Of a stretch of DNA of 27,277 bases, positions 1 through 8,448 are shown in pieces (within the stretch, counting starts at the first letter, position 1; each line of letters starts with the position of its first letter). The stretch lies in the NCBI GenBank assembly GCA_041694275.1, contig JASMTQ010000053.1, positions 1-27,277 of the forward strand, read 5' to 3'. The notes beneath the pieces are model-generated. The model saw only the letters and a program-made list of their open reading frames with translations. It had not been told where the DNA came from and ran no database searches. This stretch comes from M55B118 sp041694275. Lineage in GTDB: Bacteria; Bacillota_I; Bacilli_A; Izemoplasmatales; Izemoplasmataceae. A program made the position numbers and the translations under genes.

Positions 1-1642
1 CTTCATTGTTGAAAAGGAAGGCGTCGTTTTCCTTGAAGTCAGGTGTTTCAGTCGCCTTGAAGCTTCTAAGCGACGCACGACGAATGTAGCCTTCGCGGGT
101 AAGACCGACTCTTACGGCTTCGCTTTCTATCAGGTCTTCTTCCTGGACTTCGATGCGTTCGATTTCATCTTCGATGGTGGTTCTTCTTGGACTTTTGACC
201 TTGCGGATGATCGCTCTGAGATCCTTCTTGATGACGTTTTCAAGGCTCCGTTCATTGGAAAGGATGTCTTTTAGATCCTTTATGGTCTTTTCAAGGGTTT
301 CTTTTTCCTTGATGAGGGCATTGAGGTCGGTATTTGAGAGTCTGTATAGTTGCAAGGTGAGAATCGCTTCGGCTTGTTCTTCTGAGAACTCGAACGTTTT
401 GACGAGTTTCTCTCTTGCGTCCTTTTTCGATTTTGATTTGCGGATGAGGTCGATCACTTCGTCGATGACATCCACCATGCGGATGATCCCTTCGACGATG
501 TGAAGACGTTTGTCTGCTTTTTTGAGTTCGAAGTTCGACTTGTTGGTGACGACTTCCTTCTGGTGGAGAATGTAGCTGTCCATGATGGAGATGAGGCCTA
601 GAACTCTAGGACGCTTGTTGTCGATTGCGACCATGTTGTAGGTATAGGACTTGGTCAGATCGGTTTTCTTGTGTAGGAAGGCTTCTATGGCTTCGGGTTC
701 AAAGGAAGCCTTGGTTTCAATGACGATGCGAAGCCCTTCGGAACTCGATTCGTCCCTGACTTCCCTGATGCCGTCGATTTTCTTTTTAAGACGAATTTCA
801 TCGATGCGTCTCACCAAAGTGGCCTTGTTGACTTCGTAGGGAATTTCAGTGACGATGATGTTCTGGTCTTCTATCTCGGTTCTTGATTTGATGATGATGC
901 GGCCCTTTCCGGTTTCAAGGGCTTTCTTGATGCCTTCTTTGCCCTGGACGATGGCGCCTGTAGGAAAATCCGGGCCTTTTACAATTTTAAGGATATCATC
1001 AATGGTTGAAGTGGGCTTGTCAATGCGTTTGATGACGCCTTTGACAATCTCTTCAAGGTTGTGTGGTGGAATTTCGGTGGCGTAGCCTGCGGAAATCCCA
1101 GACGCTCCATTGATGAGGAGGTTTGGAAAACGTGCGGGCAGCACGACGGGTTCGTATTCTTCATCGTCGAAGTTCGGAATGAAGTCGACGGTGTGTTTTT
1201 CAAGGTCCTGTAGCAAATATTCACTGAGAGCGCTCATACGGGCTTCAGTATACCGCATGGCGGCGGCTGAATCGCCGTCGATTGAACCCTTGTTGCCGTG
1301 CATGTCTACGAGTGGTTCACGCATCTTGAAGTCCTGGCCGAGTCTGACCATCGCTTCATAGACGCTTGAATCCCCGTGGGGATGGTATTTACCGATAACG
1401 TCGCCGACGATGCGGGCGCTTTTCTTGTAGGGTTTGTCCTGTGAAAGCCCGAGTTGCTGCATGGCGTAGAGAATTCTTCTTTGAACGGGCTTGAGTCCGT
1501 CACGCACATCAGGGAGGGCTCTGTCCTGGATGATGTATTTGGAGTATCTCGCGAAGCGTTCACCGACGATGTCCTGGAGCGTTTCGTCCATGATCTTGCC
1601 TTCTACGAAATCATCGATTATATCTTGTAGTTTTTCTGCCAT
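1..1642 (-). CDS. parC: DNA topoisomerase IV subunit A (partial, C-terminus cut by window edge)
   Basis: This is the breakage-reunion subunit of the type IIA topoisomerase that decatenates daughter chromosomes as a ParC2ParE2 tetramer. About 547 residues are visible, from an ATG at 1642 to the window edge, so most of the C-terminal beta-pinwheel domain is missing. The N-terminal winged-helix region contains the quinolone-pocket motif HPHGDSS (about residues 87-93) with an acidic residue at 96. The catalytic tyrosine is Tyr131 in RYTEAR. The tower and coiled-coil region follows. The start is set by AAGGAG inside the last codons of parE, leaving only four bases between the two genes, so they are probably translationally coupled. 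GyrA is the main alternative. The parE neighbour and nearby plsY favour ParC. Confidence 0.93.
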   Translation of the reverse strand, partial: MAEKLQDIIDDFVEGKIMDETLQDIVGERFARYSKYIIQDRALPDVRDGLKPVQRRILYAMQQLGLSQDKPYKKSARIVGDVIGKYHPHGDSSVYEAMVRLGQDFKMREPLVDMHGNKGSIDGDSAAAMRYTEARMSALSEYLLQDLEKHTVDFIPNFDDEEYEPVVLPARFPNLLINGASGISAGYATEIPPHNLEEIVKGVIKRIDKPTSTIDDILKIVKGPDFPTGAIVQGKEGIKKALETGKGRIIIKSRTEIEDQNIIVTEIPYEVNKATLVRRIDEIRLKKKIDGIREVRDESSSEGLRIVIETKASFEPEAIEAFLHKKTDLTKSYTYNMVAIDNKRPRVLGLISIMDSYILHQKEVVTNKSNFELKKADKRLHIVEGIIRMVDVIDEVIDLIRKSKSKKDAREKLVKTFEFSEEQAEAILTLQLYRLSNTDLNALIKEKETLEKTIKDLKDILSNERSLENVIKKDLRAIIRKVKSPRRTTIEDEIERIEVQEEDLIESEAVRVGLTREGYIRRASLRSFKATETPDFKENDAFLFNNE

Positions 1643-1646
1643 GGTT

Positions 1647-3575
1647 TTACTCCTTTATCTCAAAGTTGTCTTCGTTGGTGAAGGTCACGTGATTTTCAAT
1701 CCAGTCGCGTCTTGGTTCTACCTGGTCACCCATGAGAATCTTGATCTGTTTTTCCGTATCCGCAAAGTCGTCTATTCCAACTTTGATGAGGGTGCGGCTG
1801 TTTGGGTCCATGGTGGTTTCGTAAAGCTGTTGGGCGTTCATTTCACCAAGCCCTTTGTAGCGCTGGATGGTCGCGTTTTTCTTGACCGATAGGATGCGTG
1901 AGAGTTCATCGTCCGTCCATGCGTAGACGGTTTCTGTTTTCTTGTTTTTCTTGAATGTAATCTTGTAAAGAGGCGGCAAGGCGATGTAGACTTTGCCGGC
2001 ATCGATGAGTTCTCGCATGTATCTGAAGAAGAACGTCAGCAAAAGCACCTGTATATGAGCACCATCGGTATCGGCGTCTGTCATGATGACGATGCGGTTG
2101 TACTGACAGTTGTTGATGTCGAAATCACTCGCGAGTCCCGCACCGATGGTGTGGATGAGCGTGTTGATCTCTTCGTTTTTAAGCACGTCTTCAATGCGGG
2201 CTTTCTCCGTATTGATGACCTTGCCTCTCAAGGGAAGGATGGCCTGGAAACGACGGTTTCTGCCTTGTTTGGCACTACCGCCCGCACTGTCACCCTCGAC
2301 GATGTAGAGTTCTCTTTTCGTTGTGTCTTTGGACTGAGCTGGCGCGAGTTTGCCTGATAACAATGGTTCTTTTCTTTTCTGCTTTTTCTCCATGCGCGCT
2401 TCTTCGCGGGCTTTTCTGGCCGCGTCGCGGACCTGCTGCGCTCTTTGGGCGCGTTCGATCAGTTTTTGAGCGAGTGCAGGGTCTTCATCGAAGAAATACA
2501 TCATCTTTTCAGATACGGTCTGTTCAACCGCTGTGCGCGCCTCGGTGGTTCCGAGCTTGTTCTTGGTCTGGCCTTCGAACTGAAGGAGCTGTTCAGGGAC
2601 GCGGATGCTTACGATGGACGTGATGCCTTCGCGGATGTCCGCGCCTTCAAGCTTATTGTCTTTTTCTTTTAAAACGCCCGCTTTGAAGGCGTATTCGTTG
2701 AATACCTTGGTAAGGGCTGCCTTGAAGCCGGTTTCGTGGGTGCCCCCGTCGCGCGTACGCACGTTGTTGACGAAGGAGAGAACCTGATCCGTGTAGGATT
2801 TTGTGAACTGGAAGGCGACTTCCACTTCGATTTCCTCGTGTTGAGAGGAAAAGTAGACGGGATCATGTATGATTTTTTTCGTCTCGTTCATGTATCTTAT
2901 ATAGGAGACAATGCCTTCTTCAAACTGATAGACTTCCTTTTGTTTGGACCGTTCGTCGTTCAAGGTGATTTTAAGGCCTTTAATCAAAAAGGCGCTTTCG
3001 CGCAAACGTTCGCTCAAAGTCTGAAAATTGAACACGGTTGTTGAAAAGATGTCGGAATCCGGTTTGAAGTGCACGCGGGTCCCTCTTCTTTTTCTCTCAC
3101 CAACCTTTTTAAGCGGGGTGATTTTCTTTCCACCATTTTCAAAGCGCATGTTGTACTGGATGCCATCTCTTGTGATGGTGACATCAAGCCACTTGGAAAG
3201 CGCATTGACAACGCTGGCTCCGACTCCGTGGAGTCCGCCTGAGACCTTGTAGCCGCCCTGCTGGCCGAATTTACCGCCAGCGTGGAGCTTCGTATAGATG
3301 ACTTCAACGGTATTCTTGCCGCTGCTGTGCTCTTCTATCGGCATGCCACGTCCGAAGTCCTCGACAATGACCGAGTTGTCTTCCTGGATGGTGACATTGA
3401 TTTCATTGCCATACCCTGCCAGTGCTTCATCAATGGCGTTATCGACAATTTCCCATACCAGATGGTGAAGCCCTCTGGCATCGGTGGAACCGATATACAT
3501 ACCCGGACGTTTGCGAACTGCGTCGAGTTCCTCGAGTACTTGTATGGTGGTGGCGTTGTACGTTTCTTCTGTCAT
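1647..3575 (-). CDS. parE: DNA topoisomerase IV subunit B
   Basis: This is the ATPase subunit of topoisomerase IV, 642 residues, a normal length. The GHKL ATP site shows EIVDNAIDEAL near residues 42-51, DFGRGMP near 73-79 and the GLHGVGASVVNALS loop near 114-127. The TOPRIM domain has the catalytic Glu427 in the VEGDSAGG motif and the metal-binding cluster D500-x-D502-x-D504. YKGLGEMN lies near the C-terminus. A GTG nine bases upstream could also open the frame, but it sits almost on the AAAGGA ribosome binding site, so the ATG at 3575 is preferred. GyrB is very similar. The call as ParE rests on adjacency to parC and on divergent plsY. Confidence 0.93.
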   Translation of the reverse strand: MTEETYNATTIQVLEELDAVRKRPGMYIGSTDARGLHHLVWEIVDNAIDEALAGYGNEINVTIQEDNSVIVEDFGRGMPIEEHSSGKNTVEVIYTKLHAGGKFGQQGGYKVSGGLHGVGASVVNALSKWLDVTITRDGIQYNMRFENGGKKITPLKKVGERKRRGTRVHFKPDSDIFSTTVFNFQTLSERLRESAFLIKGLKITLNDERSKQKEVYQFEEGIVSYIRYMNETKKIIHDPVYFSSQHEEIEVEVAFQFTKSYTDQVLSFVNNVRTRDGGTHETGFKAALTKVFNEYAFKAGVLKEKDNKLEGADIREGITSIVSIRVPEQLLQFEGQTKNKLGTTEARTAVEQTVSEKMMYFFDEDPALAQKLIERAQRAQQVRDAARKAREEARMEKKQKRKEPLLSGKLAPAQSKDTTKRELYIVEGDSAGGSAKQGRNRRFQAILPLRGKVINTEKARIEDVLKNEEINTLIHTIGAGLASDFDINNCQYNRIVIMTDADTDGAHIQVLLLTFFFRYMRELIDAGKVYIALPPLYKITFKKNKKTETVYAWTDDELSRILSVKKNATIQRYKGLGEMNAQQLYETTMDPNSRTLIKVGIDDFADTEKQIKILMGDQVEPRRDWIENHVTFTNEDNFEIKE

Positions 3576-3608
3576 TAAACACACGTCCTTTTAAATTACT
3601 CACAGTAT

Positions 3609-3617
3609 ATTATATCA
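3609..3617 (-). promoter_or_regulatory. Extended -10 promoter for parE-parC
   Basis: Read on the minus strand this is TGATATAAT, an extended -10 element. It lies about 35 bases before the parE start. The -35 region is poor, which is usual for extended -10 promoters. The same nonamer stands upstream of phoH. Confidence 0.6.
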
Positions 3618-3658
3618 AAATCGCATTTCTATTTATAGTATTCTTTTCAGTTTGATTG

Positions 3659-3667
3659 TGGTATAAT
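3659..3667 (+). promoter_or_regulatory. Extended -10 promoter for plsY
   Basis: TGGTATAAT forms an extended -10 ending 29 bases before the plsY ATG. It is back to back with the parE promoter in a gap of about 120 bases. No good -35 hexamer was seen. Confidence 0.6.
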
Positions 3668-3696
3668 CTTAAAATAGAAAGTTGCGAGGTGAAAGT

Positions 3697-4350
3697 ATGG
3701 AATATTTGCTTATTGTTTTTGCCTACTTGGTGGGTGCGATTCCAATGTCGATTATTGTTGGAAAACTCACCAAGGGCGTGGATATAAGAAACTACGGATC
3801 AGGAAACCCCGGTACGACGAATGCCATACGCGTGCTTGGAAGAAAACTCGGGTTGGTCGTGTTCCTTCTTGATGTGTTGAAGGGTGGATTTGTGATTCTG
3901 CTCATAAGAGTCGGGCTTTTCGAACTGACTGAAGTCTTCCATCCACTACTTTACGGTATTGCGGCGGCTGTTGGACATATCTTTCCGGTTTTTCTCAAGT
4001 TCAAAGGCGGAAAAGCCGTGGCAACGAGTGTCGGTGCGTTTTTATTTTATTCACCACTTGTGGGTGTCATCGGGCTTTTGATGTATCTTCTTGGTCTTAA
4101 GCTTACGCGGTATGTGAGTGTTGGTTCATGCACGGGAGCGGCAAGCGTTCTTATTCTATCATACATTGTCTATTTCTTCGGGCCTTCTTCGGAGTCTGGC
4201 TGGGTTTTTCTTTTCGGACAGGGTGACGACCTCTTCATGCCGATCCTTGCGACCATCGGAGTAAGTCTGATTTTTTACAGGCACCGCAAGAATTTCGTAA
4301 ACATCAAAAATGGGACCGAGCCGAAAAGCAACTTCATGCAAAGAAAGTGA
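3697..4350 (+). CDS. plsY: Glycerol-3-phosphate acyltransferase PlsY
   Basis: This integral membrane enzyme transfers the acyl group from acyl-phosphate to glycerol-3-phosphate, the first step of phospholipid synthesis in bacteria using the PlsX/PlsY route. The 217-residue protein has the usual hydrophobic segments and family motifs: SGNPGTTN at residues 35-42, GHIFPVFLKFKGGKAVAT at about 93-110, and a final NFVNIKNGTEPK block. The ATG at 3697 has GAGGTG seven bases upstream. A TTG 15 bases earlier is in frame but has no ribosome binding site. The gene is divergent from parE and ends at a strong terminator, so it is probably monocistronic. No PlsX gene is in the window. Confidence 0.95.
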   Translation: MEYLLIVFAYLVGAIPMSIIVGKLTKGVDIRNYGSGNPGTTNAIRVLGRKLGLVVFLLDVLKGGFVILLIRVGLFELTEVFHPLLYGIAAAVGHIFPVFLKFKGGKAVATSVGAFLFYSPLVGVIGLLMYLLGLKLTRYVSVGSCTGAASVLILSYIVYFFGPSSESGWVFLFGQGDDLFMPILATIGVSLIFYRHRKNFVNIKNGTEPKSNFMQRK

Positions 4351-4353
4351 TCC

Positions 4354-4376
4354 AAAGGCACTTCGGTGCCTTTTTT
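4354..4376 (+). terminator. Intrinsic terminator after plsY
   Basis: A perfect 8-bp stem AAAGGCAC/GTGCCTTT is closed by a TTCG tetraloop and followed by a T run. It starts four bases after the plsY stop. Confidence 0.93.
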
Positions 4377-4437
4377 AATACAATGGTTTGTGTTTCACTG
4401 ACTTATCATGTACGCTAGTATTGAAATGAGGGATACG

Positions 4438-5832
4438 ATGAAAGACCTGATAAAACGCATCAGAGCGATTGATACCGTAGAAGAGCTGCTTGATGTGATT
4501 AAGAATACGCATCTTAAGAGCATTAGCAGGTGGCTTTTGTTTATCATGGTGATTTCACCGTTTTATGCCATGTTTAGAAGTCTTTTTTTCGAGCATCACA
4601 CAAATGATGCCTACTTTGGAAACCTGCTTGCAGTAGGACGCGTGTGGCAGCTTTTACTTCGTCAGCTAGGCTACCTCGGCGTGATTATCGGCGTGATTCT
4701 GATTTCCAAAGCCATCCTTGAAAAGAATAGGAAAGAAACGTCCTTGAAATCATTTCTTAAAGAACACCTGATTGAAACCCTTCTTGGCGGGTTTTTACTG
4801 CTCGCGCTTTTCTCCACCGCTTTATCCACGAATCCAAGTCTTTCGTGGAATGGAGCGTTTTACAGAAGAGAAGGCTTTGAGATGTATTTAGCCTACGCGG
4901 GTATCTTCGCAATGGCGATGACTCAAAATAAAAAAAGCGGCCTTTTCCTGCTTTATGCATTGACTGGGACCGCCTTTATCTTAACACTTTTTTCACTTAT
5001 TGATAGCACACTTCTCAATAATTGGCTCACCCTGACAAGCAGTTCTTCAATCTTTCACAATGCCAATCACTATGGATACTACCTTCTAATGGCGCTTATG
5101 GCGAACTTTGCGGTGCTCATGCACCTAAATAAAAAACAGACCGCGCCACACATTGGATTTATCATAAGCTTCATTTTGATTTCCCACACCATCATCACGA
5201 ACCGCACCTTCGGCGTGTTCCTCGCGCTCGCGCTTGGGTTATCCATAAGCCTTGCCATCATTTTCTGGCTCAAACGCGCGGCGTTTATAAAAGCCTTGGT
5301 ACTCGTGGGTGTCTTTGTAGGAACAAGCCTCATATCTAGCATGCCTACAGATTATCTTGGCAGTGAAACAACGACGCTTGGTGAAGATGTGGGCTCCGTC
5401 ATAAGCGGTGATGAGGAAAGTGAACAAGCCGGAAGCGGCCGGTGGAGCCTCTGGGTTCACGGCATTGAATTTGCGGGCGAACGCCCGCTTCTTGGCTATG
5501 GCCCAGATAATCTCGGTGAGCGTTACAGCGACACCGGACACACCACAGACAGACCGCACAATGAAATCATTCAGTTCGCCGCAAGTCTCGGCATACCTGC
5601 AACCCTTCTCTATTTGAGCAGCGTGGTTACGCTTGCGTTTCTCGCTTTTAAAAACCGGGGTTCACTCAAGCTTGAAACACTGACCGTGGGCTTTATCGTG
5701 GTTACCTACCTGGTCAGTTCAATGTTTGGAAACACCATGTTTTACACGACGCCTTTTTATGTGCTTCTTTTCGCCTTGGCGTATCACTTCATAAAATTGG
5801 ACATCAAGGAAAATAAAAACTCGCAGGCCTAG
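4438..5832 (+). CDS. O-antigen ligase-like (Wzy/WaaL family) polytopic membrane protein
   Basis: A 464-residue membrane protein with about ten or eleven hydrophobic segments and one large extracytoplasmic loop near residues 300-390. Features typical of Wzy_C/O-antigen-ligase proteins are visible: HNANHYGYYL in the first half, and in the loop region GRWSLW, then RPLLGYGPDNLG and RPHNEIIQFAASLGIPA just before the last membrane segments. Family members polymerise or transfer lipid-linked glycans outside the membrane. No glycosyltransferase, flippase or sugar-nucleotide gene is nearby, so the substrate is unknown. The start at 4438 has GAGGG five bases upstream. In-frame ATGs at 4408 and 4426 lack a good ribosome binding site. 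The stop lies within the loop of a shared terminator. Confidence 0.75.
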   Translation: MKDLIKRIRAIDTVEELLDVIKNTHLKSISRWLLFIMVISPFYAMFRSLFFEHHTNDAYFGNLLAVGRVWQLLLRQLGYLGVIIGVILISKAILEKNRKETSLKSFLKEHLIETLLGGFLLLALFSTALSTNPSLSWNGAFYRREGFEMYLAYAGIFAMAMTQNKKSGLFLLYALTGTAFILTLFSLIDSTLLNNWLTLTSSSSIFHNANHYGYYLLMALMANFAVLMHLNKKQTAPHIGFIISFILISHTIITNRTFGVFLALALGLSISLAIIFWLKRAAFIKALVLVGVFVGTSLISSMPTDYLGSETTTLGEDVGSVISGDEESEQAGSGRWSLWVHGIEFAGERPLLGYGPDNLGERYSDTGHTTDRPHNEIIQFAASLGIPATLLYLSSVVTLAFLAFKNRGSLKLETLTVGFIVVTYLVSSMFGNTMFYTTPFYVLLFALAYHFIKLDIKENKNSQA

Positions 5833-5845
5833 CCCGCGAGTTTTT
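5815..5845. terminator. Bidirectional terminator between convergent genes
   Basis: The stem is AAAAACTCGC/GCGAGTTTTT with an inner GGC/GCC pairing around CTA. A T run follows on both strands. The TAG stop of the ligase-like gene lies inside the loop, and the TAA of the ABC ATPase lies in the opposite tail, so one element serves both genes. Confidence 0.9.
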
Positions 5846-6575
5846 ATTTATTTGATATGAACTGTCCGAGAAACGCTTTGGTTCTTTCTTCTTTTGGTGA
5901 AGAGAATATGGTGTTTGTCTCTCTGTCCTCGACGATTCTTCCCTGGTCCATGAAGATGACCCGGTCCGCGATATCGCGCGCAAGTTCCATTTCATGGGTG
6001 ACAAGGACCATCGTCAGGTTTTCACTGACGAGGTTTCTGATGACGGTGAGCACTTCTTGAACCATTTCCGGATCAAGGGCGCTTGTGGGTTCGTCAAAGA
6101 GAAGGATTTTCGGATCCATCGCAAGGGCACGCGCGATGCCTACGCGTTGTTTCTGTCCGCCTGAAAGCTGACTTGGTTTTCTGTTTGCGAATTCAGCCAT
6201 GCCGACTTTCCTGAGGCTTTCGTAGGCTTTCTTTTCACTGTCTTCACGGGTGCGCCCAAGCACGTTTCTTTGTGCGATGGTGCAATTATCCAATACACTG
6301 AGATGATTGAAAAGATGGAAGCCCTGAAACACCATGGTGGCGTTTTTTCTTACTTTTTCAAGCACTTTCTTTTCCGGGGTAAGCGTCACGCCATCGACGA
6401 TGATGGTGCCTTCACTCGGGATTTCCAGATGATTGAGCGTTCTAAGGAGGGTGGTCTTTCCAGACCCGGAAGGCCCGATAATGACGTTGACAGTACCGCG
6501 TTTCAGTTCAAGGCTGACGCCTTTTAAGACGTCGCCTTCTCCGAAATTCTTACGGAGATTCTTAACGGTTATCAT
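5844..6575 (-). CDS. Polar amino-acid ABC transporter ATPase (probable lysine importer)
   Basis: The ATP-hydrolysing subunit of an amino-acid importer, 243 residues, of the GlnQ/HisP type. It has Walker A GPSGSGKTT (residues 34-42), Q-loop Gln84, the signature LSGGQ (137-141), Walker B ILLFDEP (157-163) and the switch His194. The start ATG overlaps the permease stop by four bases (ATGA), indicating translational coupling. The family handles polar and basic amino acids and cannot itself show the substrate. The lysine riboswitch heading this operon makes lysine the likely cargo. Confidence 0.93.
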   Translation of the reverse strand: MITVKNLRKNFGEGDVLKGVSLELKRGTVNVIIGPSGSGKTTLLRTLNHLEIPSEGTIIVDGVTLTPEKKVLEKVRKNATMVFQGFHLFNHLSVLDNCTIAQRNVLGRTREDSEKKAYESLRKVGMAEFANRKPSQLSGGQKQRVGIARALAMDPKILLFDEPTSALDPEMVQEVLTVIRNLVSENLTMVLVTHEMELARDIADRVIFMDQGRIVEDRETNTIFSSPKEERTKAFLGQFISNK

Positions 6576-7333
6576 GTGAGGTCCCCGCTTTCATTTTGGA
6601 GGATGTGTTTGGATTCGCGGCCCATGTACTCGCTCAACTTTCTGAGTCCGTACACCGCAATCATCACGATGATAAGATAAATCACTGCGACGATGACGAA
6701 GGCTTCTGTGTAGCGGTAATGAGCGCCGGCGACGCTTCTTCCCATATAGAAGAGTTCCGTAGTCCCAATAACGCTTAACACCGCGGTATCCTTGAGATTG
6801 ACGATGAGTTCGTTCCCGATGGCCGGGATCATGTTTTTGAAGGCCTGTGGGAAAAGAATTTTCTGATAGATCTGTCTTGTGGACATGCCGAGGCTCTCGG
6901 CGGCTTCTCTTTGACCCTCATCAAGGCCCTGAAGTCCGCTTCTCAAAATTTCAGTGAGGTAGGCAGCCGTATTGAGAGAGACCACGGTGAGCCCTGCAAC
7001 AAGTACGGGCATGCGTACGCCGGCTCTTGCGAGACCGTAGTAAAAAAGCATCGCCTGGACCATCATCGGTGTGCCCCTGAAGACGGTCACATAGATTTCC
7101 GCGAATCGCTTGGAAACCCATTTAAGGGCTCTTGTGATCAAGAGCCCGTAACGGTTTAGTGTCTGTATTTTCATAATGACAAGAATGAATGCGATGAATA
7201 GACCGATCAAGGTGCCGGCAATCGCAAGCAGCAACGTATACATGATCCCCTGAAGATAGAGAGGATAGTAATGTATCACGAGATCGATCATCCCCTCCAA
7301 GAATCCAGGGGCAATGGAGGCGAGTGTCATCAT
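6572..7333 (-). CDS. Polar amino-acid ABC transporter permease (probable lysine importer)
   Basis: The membrane subunit, 253 residues, of the HisM/GlnP type, which normally forms a homodimer or heterodimer. Hydrophobic segments are visible from about residue 24 on. The EAA loop that docks on the ATPase is EAAESLGMSTRQIYQKILFPQA. The FRGTPMMVQ motif is typical of this permease class. The ATG at 7333 overlaps the stop of the binding-protein gene by four bases. Only one permease gene is present, so a homodimer is expected. Confidence 0.93.
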   Translation of the reverse strand: MMTLASIAPGFLEGMIDLVIHYYPLYLQGIMYTLLLAIAGTLIGLFIAFILVIMKIQTLNRYGLLITRALKWVSKRFAEIYVTVFRGTPMMVQAMLFYYGLARAGVRMPVLVAGLTVVSLNTAAYLTEILRSGLQGLDEGQREAAESLGMSTRQIYQKILFPQAFKNMIPAIGNELIVNLKDTAVLSVIGTTELFYMGRSVAGAHYRYTEAFVIVAVIYLIIVMIAVYGLRKLSEYMGRESKHILQNESGDLT

Positions 7334-8121
7334 GGCTGGCGGTTCAGTGCCTCTTCCATCCAGGTATTGCGTGTGTCCTGGTCAATGTCTGCAAGAATGG
7401 CGTTGATGTCGTCTCTTAGATCCGTATCTTCTTTTCTGAGTGCGATTGCGACGGTGACGTCCGAATCATCGACTTCAAAGCCGTTTTCAAGCTGTACAAT
7501 GGTGAGGTTGTCATTGTCGCTTGTGATGCTTGTGGCAACGGGAAGCTCTGCAACGAGGGCATCTGAAGTGCCGCTTTCAACCTGTTCGACGAGGCTTGGG
7601 TAATCATCAAGGGGGTTCGCATGATCAACGCCGTCGATTTGATCGATCAAATCGTCTTGAAGCGTGCCTTTTTGTGCGATGACGCGTGCGCCGCTGAAAT
7701 CATCAAGGCCTGTGGCGTCTGTGTAGTCACTGTCACTTCTTACTACGAGGACCTGTTCGCTTCTGTAGTATTCGTCTGTGAAGTTCACGGTTTCCGCTCT
7801 TTCAGGCGTAGGGCTCATGCCTGCGATAATCACGTCGATGGTGTTTGAAGTAAGGGCGGGAATAAGACCATCCCAGCTCACTTTTCTGATAACGAGTTCG
7901 CGCCCGAGATCATCGGCGACCTGTCTTGCGACGTCCACATCGTAGCCGTCACAATAAGCCGGTGCCTCCTCGATGTCTTCTCCGTTATCCATGTCAGTCC
8001 AGTTAAACGGTGCGTAGTTGCACTCCAGTCCAACAACAAGCGTGTCTTCATCATTGCCTTCGCAGGCCGCCAGGGAGAACACACCAAGTCCCACAGCCAG
8101 TAATGCAAAAAATTTTCTCAT
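7330..8121 (-). CDS. Amino-acid-binding lipoprotein of ABC importer (probable lysine-binding)
   Basis: A family 3 extracellular solute-binding protein of 263 residues. The signal peptide ends in the lipobox SLAAC with the lipidated cysteine at position 20, so it should be anchored outside the membrane. The mature part opens with TLVVGLECNYAPFNW and contains GYDVDVARQVAD, both typical of amino-acid-binding members. It is strikingly acidic, especially in the C-terminal half, which could suit a basic ligand or a saline habitat (inference). The start has AAAGGA eight bases upstream. It is the first gene of a three-gene operon preceded by a lysine riboswitch and terminator. Confidence 0.92.
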   Translation of the reverse strand: MRKFFALLAVGLGVFSLAACEGNDEDTLVVGLECNYAPFNWTDMDNGEDIEEAPAYCDGYDVDVARQVADDLGRELVIRKVSWDGLIPALTSNTIDVIIAGMSPTPERAETVNFTDEYYRSEQVLVVRSDSDYTDATGLDDFSGARVIAQKGTLQDDLIDQIDGVDHANPLDDYPSLVEQVESGTSDALVAELPVATSITSDNDNLTIVQLENGFEVDDSDVTVAIALRKEDTDLRDDINAILADIDQDTRNTWMEEALNRQP

Positions 8122-8158
8122 GTTCCATGTCCTTTCCGTTTCTTTTTTTATATTTCAT

Positions 8159-8182
8159 AAAAAAAAGTGTCACGGAGGACAC
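8159..8182 (-). terminator. Riboswitch-controlled intrinsic terminator
   Basis: On the minus strand GTGTC-CTCCGT-GACAC forms a 5-bp hairpin followed by eight Ts. It lies between the lysine aptamer and the first gene, the position of an attenuator. A second small hairpin (TTTCAAT-ATT-ATTGAAA) lies between aptamer and terminator. I could not define the antiterminator pairing with certainty. Confidence 0.8.
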
Positions 8183-8207
8183 CAATAGATTTCAATAATA
8201 TTGAAAA

Positions 8208-8366
8208 AACCATTAGCGCCTCTACCGAAGTAGGAGTCCACAGGGTATTACCCGGTAGCCCATACGCTATTCGTGCCCGAATAGGTACTCGGCGATGGTT
8301 GCCTTTCAGAAGTTTCAAAGCCTGCCGGCTCCACTTCCTACTCATCTGCATCGCAGCCTCTATTTT
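8208..8366 (-). promoter_or_regulatory. Lysine riboswitch (L box) aptamer
   Basis: On the minus strand the conserved core elements of the lysine aptamer occur in order: AGAGGCTGCG, GATGAGTAGG, CTGAAAGGC, ATCGCCGA, GGGTAATACCC and TAGAGGCGCTA. The helices pair as expected: GCGATG with CATCGC (P2), GAAGT with ACTTC, CTATTCG with CGAATAG, GGGT with ACCC, and CTAC-TTCG-GTAG. Lysine binding is expected to favour the downstream terminator and shut off the ABC importer. The motif order follows the known lysine riboswitch consensus, so this call is strong. The outer P1 helix looks weak. Confidence 0.9.
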
Positions 8367-8380
8367 TTTATGTTGACTCA

Positions 8381-8410
8381 AATATAGCATAGCCGAATGA
8401 ATTTGGTCAA
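8381..8410 (-). promoter_or_regulatory. Promoter of the lysine-riboswitch/ABC operon
   Basis: On the minus strand TTGACC, an 18-base spacer, then TGC-TATATT (an extended -10). The predicted transcription start is near 8374, just ahead of the aptamer. Confidence 0.8.
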
Positions 8411-8448
8411 CCCCAATTGATTTGAAAGTGTTTTCAGATAAAGAATGT

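Noticed and set aside
3579..3584. GTG start of parE at 3584
   Set aside because: It lies one base from the AAAGGA ribosome binding site. The ATG at 3575 has proper spacing.
8148..8390. Minus-strand 80-codon frame before the binding-protein gene
   Set aside because: The sequence is fully explained as the lysine riboswitch and attenuator. The frame has no ribosome binding site, and its start lies in the promoter.
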